Assembly: GCA_002837195.1 (NCBI GenBank)
Contig: KZ478059.1
Coordinates: 124,001-188,000, forward strand
Source: Enterobacterales bacterium CwR94
GTDB taxonomy: Bacteria > Pseudomonadota > Gammaproteobacteria > Enterobacterales > Enterobacteriaceae
Direction of reading: 5' to 3'
DNA length: 64,000 bases
The position numbers and the translations under genes are program-made. Below the pieces are notes generated by a model that saw only the letters and a program-made list of their open reading frames with translations, did not search any database and was not told where the DNA came from. Within the stretch, counting starts at the first letter, position 1, and each line of letters starts with the position of its first letter. Below are positions 49,734 to 58,057 of the stretch, one piece after another.

Positions 49734-50777
49734 TTAACGTGGGCGAGCCTTCAGGCCAGTGAGCATACTTTGCGTAATAGAGTCGAGATCGACCACTTCG
49801 CTGGCCGCGCCCAGTTCAATCGCTTCACGCGGCATGCCAAACACCACACAGGTTTTCTCGCTTTGTGCAATGGTCCACGCGCCCGCCGTGTGCATTTTCA
49901 ACAGGCCTGCTGCACCGTCGCTGCCCATGCCCGTCAGCAGGGCGCCGACCGCGTGTTTACCCGCAACGCGGGCGACAGAATCAAACAGCACATCCACCGA
50001 AGGGCGATGGCGGTTAACGGGATCGCTCTGATTAAGGGCAATTTTGTAGTGATCGCCGCTGCGCACGATGGTCATGTGAAAATCACCCGGTGCGATGTAG
50101 GCGTGGCCAGGCTGGATCTGATCGCCATCTTCCGCTTCTTTCACATTGATTTTGCACAGGGCATTCATACGATCGGCAAAGGAGCGGGTAAAACCCGGTG
50201 GCATATGCTGTGCAATCACGATACCCGGACAGGATTCAGGCATTGGCACCAACAGGCGACGCAGGGCTTCAGTACCGCCGGTCGAAGAACCGATGGCAAA
50301 CAACGCATCGTTGCTGGCACGCGTGGTGGGCGCGATAACCTGCTGTGCCGGCGCATTTTTTTCCTGACGACGCATCTGCGCCTGCGCGGCACCACGAATT
50401 TTGTCGGCCACTTCCAGTGAGTAGTTGGCGAGGCTGTCTGCATGGCGCAGTTCAGGTTTGGCAACGAAATCCACCGCGCCCAGTTCCAGCGCATTAAGGG
50501 TGGTTTCAGACCCTTTGGTGGTCAGAGTGGAAATCATGATCACAGGCATCGGGCGCAAACGCATCAGGCGCTCCAAAAATTCCAGCCCGGTCATGTTTGG
50601 CATCTCAACATCCAGTGTTAACACATCCGGGTTGAACTGCTTAATCATGTCGCGTGCGACCAGCGGATCTGGCGCTGTCGCAATCATTTCCATATCCGGT
50701 TGTGAGTTCACAATCTGCGACATCACTTTGCGGATCAGCGGGGAATCATCCACGCACAGTACTTTAATCTTTTTCAT
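49734..50777 (-). CDS. cheB: Chemotaxis protein-glutamate methylesterase/deamidase CheB
   Basis: 347 residues: receiver domain ([12 protein letters not shown]; Asp in [12 protein letters not shown]; Lys in VAKPE) and methylesterase domain with the Ser ([13 protein letters not shown]), His ([16 protein letters not shown]) and Asp ([12 protein letters not shown]) of the catalytic triad. Removes methyl groups from MCP glutamates. Its ATG overlaps the cheR stop by four bases. Confidence 0.97.
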   Translation of the reverse strand: MKKIKVLCVDDSPLIRKVMSQIVNSQPDMEMIATAPDPLVARDMIKQFNPDVLTLDVEMPNMTGLEFLERLMRLRPMPVIMISTLTTKGSETTLNALELGAVDFVAKPELRHADSLANYSLEVADKIRGAAQAQMRRQEKNAPAQQVIAPTTRASNDALFAIGSSTGGTEALRRLLVPMPESCPGIVIAQHMPPGFTRSFADRMNALCKINVKEAEDGDQIQPGHAYIAPGDFHMTIVRSGDHYKIALNQSDPVNRHRPSVDVLFDSVARVAGKHAVGALLTGMGSDGAAGLLKMHTAGAWTIAQSEKTCVVFGMPREAIELGAASEVVDLDSITQSMLTGLKARPR

Positions 50778-51634
50778 CGTAATTCCTTAGCGAGGCAATA
50801 AACCGACTGACCGCGAAGACGGAACGGCCCGTTTGCATGGTTAAAATGTTCAGAATGGCCCGCGAATAAAATGCCGCCAGGTTTAAGCATTTTGGCGAAG
50901 CGGTGCATCAACTTTTCCTGCGTTTTTTGATCGAAATAGATCATCACGTTGCGACAAAAAATGGCGTCGAAAGGCGCAGGGATCTCCCATTTGTCATCCA
51001 GGAGATTCAGTTGTTGGTAGTTAATTTGGCTCAGCAGATCAGGGCGCACTTTGACGCTTTCTGCGTGCGGGCCCGTACCGCGCAGAAAATAGAGTTTCTT
51101 CTGTTCAGCGGTCAGCGTTTGGGTGTCCGACAGGCGATAAATGCCCGCCTGGGCTTTACGCAATACATCGGTATCAATATCGGTGGCCCAAATGCGTGGA
51201 CCGGCAACACTTTTGCCGATCACAGAATCGAGCGTCATGGCAATGGAGCAGGGCTCTTCACCGGTAGAGGCTGCCGTACACCAGACCGAATAATTGTTCG
51301 GGCGGCTTTGGGCGTGCTCAGCCAGCAGCGGAAACTGATAGGCTTCGCGAAAGAAGGAGGTCAAATTGGTGGTGAGTGCGTTAACAAACGCTTGCCATTC
51401 ATCGCTGTGCGGATTGGCTTCCAGAGCCGCGATGTAATCCGTAAAGCTATTAAGGCGTAAATCGCGCAGGCGACGAGACAGGCGGTTATACACCATATCG
51501 CGTTTTTGCTGCGTTAAAACAATCCCGGCGCGTTGATAAATCAGGGCGCTAATTTTAGTCAGATCCCGTTCTGTCAGTTCTGCCTGGATACGCTGTTGAG
51601 TAAAACTAGATTTGAAATTATTTGTATAAGTCAT
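50774..51634 (-). CDS. cheR: Chemotaxis protein methyltransferase CheR
   Basis: 286 residues from ATG at 51634 ([14 protein letters not shown]), the same length as E. coli CheR; the frame runs on upstream to 51685 without a better site. N-terminal helical domain [30 protein letters not shown]-binding domain with [14 protein letters not shown] (the usual Tyr of GEEPYS is Cys), [18 protein letters not shown] and [18 protein letters not shown]. Methylates receptor glutamates, binding the WESF tail seen in the MCP at 42-44 kb. First gene of the inverted group; no receptor gene precedes it. Confidence 0.95.
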   Translation of the reverse strand: MTYTNNFKSSFTQQRIQAELTERDLTKISALIYQRAGIVLTQQKRDMVYNRLSRRLRDLRLNSFTDYIAALEANPHSDEWQAFVNALTTNLTSFFREAYQFPLLAEHAQSRPNNYSVWCTAASTGEEPCSIAMTLDSVIGKSVAGPRIWATDIDTDVLRKAQAGIYRLSDTQTLTAEQKKLYFLRGTGPHAESVKVRPDLLSQINYQQLNLLDDKWEIPAPFDAIFCRNVMIYFDQKTQEKLMHRFAKMLKPGGILFAGHSEHFNHANGPFRLRGQSVYCLAKELR

Positions 51635-52103
51635 CGAAAGCATACCCGCGCAGATAATGGCTTTAGCCATCACGCTGTCGCGCAAAAGTTGGATGGTGTA
51701 ACGAGATGGTTATTGAGCGGTTCAGCGGTCAATCAACGCGACGTTCGGATTATGAAAACGACCATCTAGTCCTTTTCTTAAATGTCCGACCAGTAAAAGG
51801 TCTAAAATGACGCAATTCTGGCCAAAACCTGTTCCGTCAACGCGCATGGTTGGAAATGAAAACGGCAACGCTATCAAGTATCTCTAACGCGACGATCGTA
51901 ACACCCACTGCCTTTCCCAGAAAAATCCAATAAGCCGCCACAAGTTTCAGCATTTCGCACATTAGATTGCCTGCCGGCTTCTCTCGCTCACTTTGTGATC
52001 GCGGGCACCGTTTGCTGGTAAACAGAATGTTAATCTCTCGCCATTGTTACGAACGAAAGTGATTATGTTTCGTTTGAAGTTTTCCACCCTTGAGGATTGT
52101 GCC
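51635..52103. other. Intergenic region between cheR and ybiU
   Basis: About 470 bases with two divergent promoters. No gene, no motif for sigma-28 on the cheR side. The ybiU side holds the inverted repeat at 52052-52074. Confidence 0.45.
52052..52074. promoter_or_regulatory. Inverted repeat AACGAAA-N9-TTTCGTT upstream of ybiU
   Basis: Perfect seven-base arms with nine bases between, 30 bases before the ybiU ATG. TTTCGTT-type half sites are common in operators of DeoR-family repressors, and a DeoR-family gene (YciT-like) follows ybiU, so this may be its operator. Confidence 0.5.
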
Positions 52104-53363
52104 ATGACGACAGCAACGACTTCCCCCTTACTGCCAACCGATCCACAGCAGAGTATTCGTCAACTTAAACAGGCATTAAGAGCGCAGATTGGTGACGTAG
52201 AAGGGCTGTTTGCCCAGGTCACGGCGAAAATTGAGCGAGAAATCGCCGCCGCGAAGCAAGAAGCCGCAGAGCAGGGTTCTGCATGGCCAGAGTTAGACAT
52301 GGCCGATATTGCTGCGGGGCGTGTCAGCGAAGCGATGCGTGAAAAAATCCGCCGTCGCGGCTGCGTGGTCGTGCGTCAGAACTTCCCTCGTGAGCAGGCG
52401 CTGGCGTGGGATCAATCCATGATGGATTATCTGGACAGCAACCGCTTTGATGAGGTGTACCGCGGGCCGGGGGATAACTTCTTTGGCAGTTTAGAGGCCT
52501 CTCGACCGGAAATTTACCCCATTTACTGGTCGCACGCGCAAATGGAAGCGCGTCAAAGTGATGCCATGGCGCAGGTACAATCGTTCCTCAATCGCCTGTG
52601 GAAATTCGAATCTGCCGGTAAAACCTGGTTTGATCCTGATACCAGTATTTTGTATCCCGATCGCATCCGCCGCCGTCTGCCTGGCACGACGTCAAAAGGG
52701 TTGGGCGCACATACCGATTCTGGCGCCCTTGAGCGCTGGTTATTACCGGCTTATCAGCAGGTGTTCGGCAAGATTTTCAACAACGACTTTGCACATTACG
52801 ATGCCTGGGATGCGGCGCATCGCCCGGATGTGCATGAGTACGACGTGGCAGATACCACGAAATGCTCGGCTTTCCGAACCTTCCAGGGCTGGACTGCGTT
52901 GTCCGATATGCAAATCGGACAAGGTTTGTTGCATGTGGTGCCGGTGCCGGAAGCGATGGCCTATATTCTGCTGCGCCCTTTGCTGGATGATGTTCCGGAT
53001 GATGAACTCTGCGGTGTTGCGCCGGGGCGTGTCTTGCCCATTTCCGAAAAATGGCATCCCCATCTGATGGCGGGATTGTGCAGTATCCCAGCGGTGCAGG
53101 CGGGGGATTCCGTGTGGTGGCATTGTGATGTTATCCACTCGGTTGCACCGGTGGAAAATCAGCAGGGATGGGGCAACGTGATGTATATCCCGGCTGCGCC
53201 GTTGTGTGAAAAGAATCTCGCCTATGCGCGTAAAGTGGCACAGGCCTTTGCCGAGGGCAACTCACCAGGCGACTTCCCGCCTGAGCATTATGAGCGTGAG
53301 TGGACACGCTTTATGACCAGCGATCTCAATGCCTATGGTCGTCGCAGCCTCGGTATGGAGTAA
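52104..53363 (+). CDS. ybiU: YbiU family protein (DUF1479, Fe/2-oxoglutarate oxygenase-like)
   Basis: 419 residues (421 in E. coli YbiU). Jelly-roll protein with candidate iron ligands: HTD in LGAHTDSGALERWLLPAY and a distal His in WWHCDVIHSVAPVENQQGWGNVMYIPAAP. Strong blocks: RRRGCVVVRQNFPREQAL, NRFDEVYRGPGDNFFGSL, SRPEIYPIYWSHAQM. The substrate is not known. ATG at 52104 gives the family N terminus. A terminator follows, so it is its own transcript. Confidence 0.93.
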   Translation: MTTATTSPLLPTDPQQSIRQLKQALRAQIGDVEGLFAQVTAKIEREIAAAKQEAAEQGSAWPELDMADIAAGRVSEAMREKIRRRGCVVVRQNFPREQALAWDQSMMDYLDSNRFDEVYRGPGDNFFGSLEASRPEIYPIYWSHAQMEARQSDAMAQVQSFLNRLWKFESAGKTWFDPDTSILYPDRIRRRLPGTTSKGLGAHTDSGALERWLLPAYQQVFGKIFNNDFAHYDAWDAAHRPDVHEYDVADTTKCSAFRTFQGWTALSDMQIGQGLLHVVPVPEAMAYILLRPLLDDVPDDELCGVAPGRVLPISEKWHPHLMAGLCSIPAVQAGDSVWWHCDVIHSVAPVENQQGWGNVMYIPAAPLCEKNLAYARKVAQAFAEGNSPGDFPPEHYEREWTRFMTSDLNAYGRRSLGME

Positions 53364-53375
53364 CGGCGACAGAAA

Positions 53376-53405
53376 ACAGGGCCGCAGCACAGTGGCCCTG
53401 TTTTT
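53376..53405 (+). terminator. ybiU terminator
   Basis: Stem ACAGGGCC/GGCCCTGT with a ten-base loop, followed by five T, 13 bases after the ybiU stop. Confidence 0.9.
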
Positions 53406-53441
53406 GTTAAGCTGAGCCAAACTGCCTTGTGAAGTGTGGAT

Positions 53442-54230
53442 ATGAACAGCAGACATCAGCAAATTGTGCATTGGGTCAATGAGCGCGGCCACGTCAGCGT
53501 CAGCGAATTATCGCAGCTCACTGGCGTGTCGGAAGTCACCGTTCGACAGGATCTGAATGCGCTGGAAAAAGCCGACTACCTGAAGCGCGTGCACGGTTCT
53601 GCCGTGGCGCTGGAAAGTGACAATGTTGGCGCCCGTATGCGCACCCGCTACCCGCTAAAAAAGCGCCTGGCGGAACACGCGGCTACCTTGATTGCGGACG
53701 GGGAAGCGGTGTTTATCGAAGGCGGCAGTACCAATGCCCTGCTGGCAAGGACGTTAGCCGAGCAGCGTCGTTCAGTCACTATCATTACTGTGAGCCACTA
53801 CATCGCAAACTTGTTGAAAGAAACCGATATCGACGTGGTGATGCTGGGCGGTTTATACCAAAAAAGTAGCGAGTCCGTCGTCGGGCCGCTAACGCGCTTT
53901 TGTATTCAGCAAACCCATTTCCAGAAGGCATTTATTGGCGTCGACGGCTGGCATCCGCAAACCGGTTTCACCGGCCGCGATATGCTGCGTTGCGATGTCG
54001 CCAATGCCGTGATGGCCAAGCAGGTTGAAACCATCGCGCTCACCGATGCGTCTAAATTTGGTCAGGTCTTGCCCTACACCCTCACCGGGCCCGATTACGT
54101 CTTGAGTCGGGTGATCACCGATGACACGCTTGCGGTGGAATATCAAACCGCTCTGCGTGCCGCCAGGATTGCGCTGGATCTGATTAACAGTGATGAGACG
54201 AAACAGACGTCGTCGGTGGCGAGTGCCTGA
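53442..54230 (+). CDS. yciT: DeoR-family transcriptional regulator YciT
   Basis: 262 residues. N-terminal helix-turn-helix VSVSELSQLTGVSEVTVRQDLNALEKADYLKRVHGSAV is a DeoR signature; the C-terminal sugar-phosphate-isomerase-like sensor (FIEGGSTNALLARTLAEQ, IITVSHYIANLL, VVMLGGLYQKSSESVVGPL, KAFIGVDGWHPQTGFTGRDM) matches E. coli YciT closely. Start ATG 53442 chosen; a GTG lies six bases earlier. It stands between ybiU and the ABC transporter genes, and may control one or both. Confidence 0.92.
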   Translation: MNSRHQQIVHWVNERGHVSVSELSQLTGVSEVTVRQDLNALEKADYLKRVHGSAVALESDNVGARMRTRYPLKKRLAEHAATLIADGEAVFIEGGSTNALLARTLAEQRRSVTIITVSHYIANLLKETDIDVVMLGGLYQKSSESVVGPLTRFCIQQTHFQKAFIGVDGWHPQTGFTGRDMLRCDVANAVMAKQVETIALTDASKFGQVLPYTLTGPDYVLSRVITDDTLAVEYQTALRAARIALDLINSDETKQTSSVASA

Positions 54231-54573
54231 TTTAGGCACCGCGCCGTAAGCCAACCACCGCCGTTATTTCCCGCCAGCCTCTCTGCGACAAGCCCCAACA
54301 GCCTGTGACGGGGCTGGCTTCACGCGTGGCGAGAACCCCCCCGTCACCCGTGTTAAACCTGCGCGATGCAGCGCCACGTAAAACCTCACCACGCGCTGCC
54401 TGCCAGCATCCCTATCTGAACCGTGCATATTCACTGCCGGTATTCGCATTTGTCCTGCTTCCCTTGTGTGTTTTAGTCATTAGCGTTTTCAACAATAACA
54501 ACATGGGCTAATCGCCTGATTTCATCCTGCTTTTAAGCGGGATGGACTTTACCAAGGGACATTTCATTCAACG
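54231..54573. other. Intergenic region between yciT and the ABC transporter genes
   Basis: About 340 bases, G+C-rich. A weak 68-codon frame (54305-54511) with a hydrophobic C terminus lacks a ribosome site. A hairpin CATCCtgcttttaagcGGGATG (54523-54543) could be a leader or terminator element. Confidence 0.4.
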
Positions 54574-56181
54574 ATGACAACGATGCGAAAAGCAGGTGCG
54601 CTGGCCGCCTTGCTGATCAGCCCCTGGCTGTTAACGACCGCCCCCCGTGCGCAAACTGAGACGCCGACGCGCAGTGATGACACGCTGGTCTATCTGCATG
54701 AGCAAGAACCGCCTTGCTTATGGGGCGGCTGGGTGCAACAGGCCTATACCGCCCGCCAGGTGTTTGATTATCTGGTCAGCTACGATAACGGAAATATCCG
54801 CCCCTGGTTGGCAACACACTGGCAGACATCGGCAGACCGCAAAACCATTACCTTCACGCTACGCCGTGACGTGACCTTTACCGATGGTGACACCTTCAAC
54901 GCGGATGCCGTGGTGGCGAATTTTCCCGTCTGGCAAAAAGGGATTGGCTGGCATGGCTTTACCTATATGACAGGCATCACCAAAGTGGATGACTACACCG
55001 TGCAGTTGCACCTGTCAGAGCCCAACCCGGAAATCTACAACATCCTCGCCAACGGACACTACGGCTTTCAATCTCCCCGCTCTCTTCTGCACAACAGTGC
55101 CGAGCAGAAGTGCCAGCAACCCGTGGGGACGGGGCCGTGGAAAGTGGAAAAATGGGTGCGCGGCGAAGGTATCCGCTTTGTGCGTAATGAGGATTACCGC
55201 TGGGCACCGCCAAATGCACACCACAATGGGCCCGCCTATGTGAAGTATCTGCAATGGCAGTTTGTCCCGGATGCCACCACGCGCTGGGGGGCGCTGGTCA
55301 GCGGCGGGGCGGATGTTATCTATCAGCCACCGTCAGCCCAGTGGCAGGCGCTCCAGCGCGATTATCCCACGTTTTCTTATGTGGCAACCGGGCGTCCGCA
55401 AGCCTTCTCCTTTAATGTCCAGCGCGGACCGTTTACCGATCTGCGTGTGCGCCAGGCCTTTGCCTGGGCGTTGGATCGCAAACAAATAGTCAAAACGGTA
55501 TTCAAAGGCGCGGTGCCCTATGAGGGCAACGGATCGCTCAGCAAAAGCACGCCGCTGTATCTGAATGTGGATGATCGTTACGCCTATGATCCGGCGAAGG
55601 CCAATCAGTTATTGGATGATGCCGGTTGGACGGGGCGCGATGCGCAGGGATATCGCACCAAAGACGGACAGCCCCTGCTGGCCCGCTTGCCCTTTATCCA
55701 GGCAATTATCGACCAGGAAGGTGCATTGATGCTCCAGGCCGTGCAGGCGCAAGTGCGGCAAGTGGGTATCAAACTGGTGTTGATTCCGCTCACGCAAACC
55801 GAAGGGTTTGCCGGTGCCTATTCGCGCCCGGCAGACAAAGAGATCAGCTTTGGTTACTGGGTGTGGCCTTCGCCTAACATCCTCGACATCGTCTACAACG
55901 CTACGCTGAATGGCGCTTTTAATGGCAACAACACCAGTTTCTTTAATAACCCGCAGATTGAAGCGCAGATCATCGCCGCGCAGCGCGAGCCCGATGCGGC
56001 TGTGCGCCAGCAGAAATTTGCGGTGTTGCAGCAGTGGTTTGATGACCAGGCGATCGCGGTGGGAGGGTACAACTTCACCTATAACGTCGCCACGGCCAAC
56101 AACCTGAGGGGCGTGTGGCAGGACCAGGGTAATGGGCTGCTGAATTTCAATGACGCGTATTTTGTGCAGGAGAGGCCATGA
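54574..56181 (+). CDS. ABC transporter substrate-binding protein (peptide/nickel family 5)
   Basis: 535 residues; signal peptide cleaved near PRAQTE. Family SBP_bac_5 features: LVYLHEQEPPCLWGGW, ARQVFDYLVSYDNGNIRPWLATHWQTSADRKTITFTLRRDVTFTDGDTFNADAVV, PVGTGPWKVEKW and DLRVRQAFAWALDRKQI. It delivers a ligand to the permeases encoded next. The ligand is not a standard peptide by any visible feature, and its link to a monooxygenase suggests a small organic compound. Overlaps the first permease by four bases. Confidence 0.9.
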   Translation: MTTMRKAGALAALLISPWLLTTAPRAQTETPTRSDDTLVYLHEQEPPCLWGGWVQQAYTARQVFDYLVSYDNGNIRPWLATHWQTSADRKTITFTLRRDVTFTDGDTFNADAVVANFPVWQKGIGWHGFTYMTGITKVDDYTVQLHLSEPNPEIYNILANGHYGFQSPRSLLHNSAEQKCQQPVGTGPWKVEKWVRGEGIRFVRNEDYRWAPPNAHHNGPAYVKYLQWQFVPDATTRWGALVSGGADVIYQPPSAQWQALQRDYPTFSYVATGRPQAFSFNVQRGPFTDLRVRQAFAWALDRKQIVKTVFKGAVPYEGNGSLSKSTPLYLNVDDRYAYDPAKANQLLDDAGWTGRDAQGYRTKDGQPLLARLPFIQAIIDQEGALMLQAVQAQVRQVGIKLVLIPLTQTEGFAGAYSRPADKEISFGYWVWPSPNILDIVYNATLNGAFNGNNTSFFNNPQIEAQIIAAQREPDAAVRQQKFAVLQQWFDDQAIAVGGYNFTYNVATANNLRGVWQDQGNGLLNFNDAYFVQERP

Positions 56182-57179
56182 GTGACGTGACCAACCAACC
56201 GGATACACCCGTGCTAGCGGGCGCGCAGGGCCAGCGCTCGCGGGTTCGCCGTGTGATTTCCCGCATCGGTGCAGCGCTATTTGTGTTGTGGGGCACCATT
56301 ACCGTGACCTTCCTGGTGCTTGCGGTATTGCCCGGCGATCGGGCCACCATTTTACTGAATATCACCTCTGGGCAAGTGATTGAACGCACGGCAGAAGAGC
56401 TTGCCCCGATCAATGCGCTGTACGGTTTCGATAAGCCGATCCTTGAGCAATATGGCCGCTATTTTTGGCAGTTGGCGCAAGGCGACATGGGCTTCTCTTT
56501 TGAATTACAGCGACCGGTCAGCCATATCATAGCTGAACAACTGACACCCACTTTCACGCTGGCGATTGCCGCTTTGTTACTGGCCTGGCTGATTGCGCTG
56601 CCCTGGACGCTGCTCACGGCCGGAAAATCACGGCGTCTCAGTGCGTTCGGTTCGGCGATGGAAACCATTATGGCAGGGCTTCCGCAGTACTGGATTGGCA
56701 TTTTACTGCTGATTGTTTTTGCCATTGGACTGCGTTGGTTCCCGGTGGTCGGCGGCTCCTCATGGGCGGGCACCTTGCTGCCTGCGATTACGCTGGCTAT
56801 CCCACTGGCCGGTTTTATTGGCCATACCCTGCGCGATGAATTTGAACGCAGTCTGCAAGAGCCGTTTGTTCTGTCTGCCAGAGCCCGTGGCATGAGCCTG
56901 GGCAGCGTGCGTCGACAACACGTGATTCGCCATGCCTTGATTCCCGCGATCACCTTAAGCGGTTGGGCCATTGGCAATTTGTTATCAGGCGCGGTGCTGG
57001 TAGAAGCCGTGTTTGCGCGGCCAGGGCTGGGCAACGTGCTGGTCAATGCGGTCAGTAACAAGGACTTTGCGCTGGTCTCTGGCATCGTGGTGCTGATCAG
57101 CTTCCTCTATATCCTGATTAACCTGGTGGTGGATACGATTTCGTTGCTCGTTGACCCCAGAATGCGAGGTCAACAATGA
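56178..57179 (+). CDS. ABC transporter permease (DppB/GsiC type)
   Basis: 333 residues. An extra N-terminal cytoplasmic tail (SDVTNQPDTPVLAGAQGQRSR) precedes six helices. DppB-type landmarks: TVTFLVLAVLPGDRATILL, GLPQYWIGILLLIVFAIGLRWFPVVG and the EAA-loop SARARGMSLGSVRRQHVIRHALIPAIT. Partner of the next permease. Start and stop overlap its neighbours by four bases each (ATGA). Confidence 0.92.
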   Translation: MSDVTNQPDTPVLAGAQGQRSRVRRVISRIGAALFVLWGTITVTFLVLAVLPGDRATILLNITSGQVIERTAEELAPINALYGFDKPILEQYGRYFWQLAQGDMGFSFELQRPVSHIIAEQLTPTFTLAIAALLLAWLIALPWTLLTAGKSRRLSAFGSAMETIMAGLPQYWIGILLLIVFAIGLRWFPVVGGSSWAGTLLPAITLAIPLAGFIGHTLRDEFERSLQEPFVLSARARGMSLGSVRRQHVIRHALIPAITLSGWAIGNLLSGAVLVEAVFARPGLGNVLVNAVSNKDFALVSGIVVLISFLYILINLVVDTISLLVDPRMRGQQ

Positions 57180-58057
57180 CAACTCAACTGACGGATCTCT
57201 CGCCTGCGGTCAGTAAACCCGCTGGCTGGGTAACGCTGTGGCAGCGGGCAACCGAGGTGCCCGTCGCGGTGCTGCTGGCGCTGGCGGTGGCGCTGTTTTT
57301 TATTCTGGCCGCCGTCGCCCCGGCGGTGTTGGCAACACACGATCCCTACGCCATCGATCTGTATAACGCACTACAACCGCCGTCACTGCAGCACTGGCTG
57401 GGGACGGATGATATTGGTCGCGACCTGTATAGCCGCATTATTTGGGGCACGCGGCAATCGCTGCTGATCGGTCTGGGGGCGATGGCGATTGCGCTGACGG
57501 GGGCGGTGATATTGGGGTTCTCTGCCGCACTGGCACCGCGTGCGATCGCGGAGCCGGTGAACCGTCTGCTGGAGGTGTTGCTGGCGTTTCCTACCTTATT
57601 GCTGGCGCTGTTGTTTGTGGCACTGCTTGGCCCCTCGGCGGCCAGCCTGTTGATTGCCGTGGGCATTGGCACTGCGCCCGGTTATGCCCGTCTGGTACGC
57701 GCACAAACTTTAAAAGTGCGTAGCTCTGGCTATGTCGAAGCCGCGCGGGCGCTGGGGCATCCCTGGCACCGGCTGTTTGTGCAACACATTGCGCCGAATG
57801 TCTTTCGCCCACTGTCGTCGCTGGTGGCGCTGGGTATCGGCCAGTCCGTGGTGTGGGCCTCCGGGCTCTCCTTTCTGGGATTAGGCGTGGTACCGCCATC
57901 ACCGGAATGGGGAGCGCTACTGGGAGCCGGCAAGATGAATGTCACCGTGGCCTGGTGGCTGGAGGTCTTGCCAGGCATTGCGATTGTGCTGGTGGCACTC
58001 TCCTTCACCCAAATTGGCCGCTACCTGCAACAACGTTCAGAAAGGGGATTACGCTGA
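57176..58057 (+). CDS. ABC transporter permease (DppC/GsiD type)
   Basis: 293 residues, six helices. DppC-type landmarks: HDPYAIDLYNALQPPSLQHWLGTDDIGRDLYSRIIWGTRQSLLIGL, and EAA loop EAARALGHPWHRLFVQHIAPNVFRPL, then WASGLSFLGLGVVPPSPEWG. Forms the channel with the preceding permease. Its stop shares one base with the ATPase start (TGATG). Confidence 0.93.
   Translation: MTTQLTDLSPAVSKPAGWVTLWQRATEVPVAVLLALAVALFFILAAVAPAVLATHDPYAIDLYNALQPPSLQHWLGTDDIGRDLYSRIIWGTRQSLLIGLGAMAIALTGAVILGFSAALAPRAIAEPVNRLLEVLLAFPTLLLALLFVALLGPSAASLLIAVGIGTAPGYARLVRAQTLKVRSSGYVEAARALGHPWHRLFVQHIAPNVFRPLSSLVALGIGQSVVWASGLSFLGLGVVPPSPEWGALLGAGKMNVTVAWWLEVLPGIAIVLVALSFTQIGRYLQQRSERGLR

Noticed and set aside
49608-50420. 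Long plus-strand open frame opposite cheY/cheB
   Set aside because: Shadow of cheB, which carries all family motifs on the minus strand.
54305-54511. 68-codon frame with a hydrophobic C terminus between yciT and the binding-protein gene
   Set aside because: No ribosome site, unusual N-terminal composition and no recognisable family; treated as chance.
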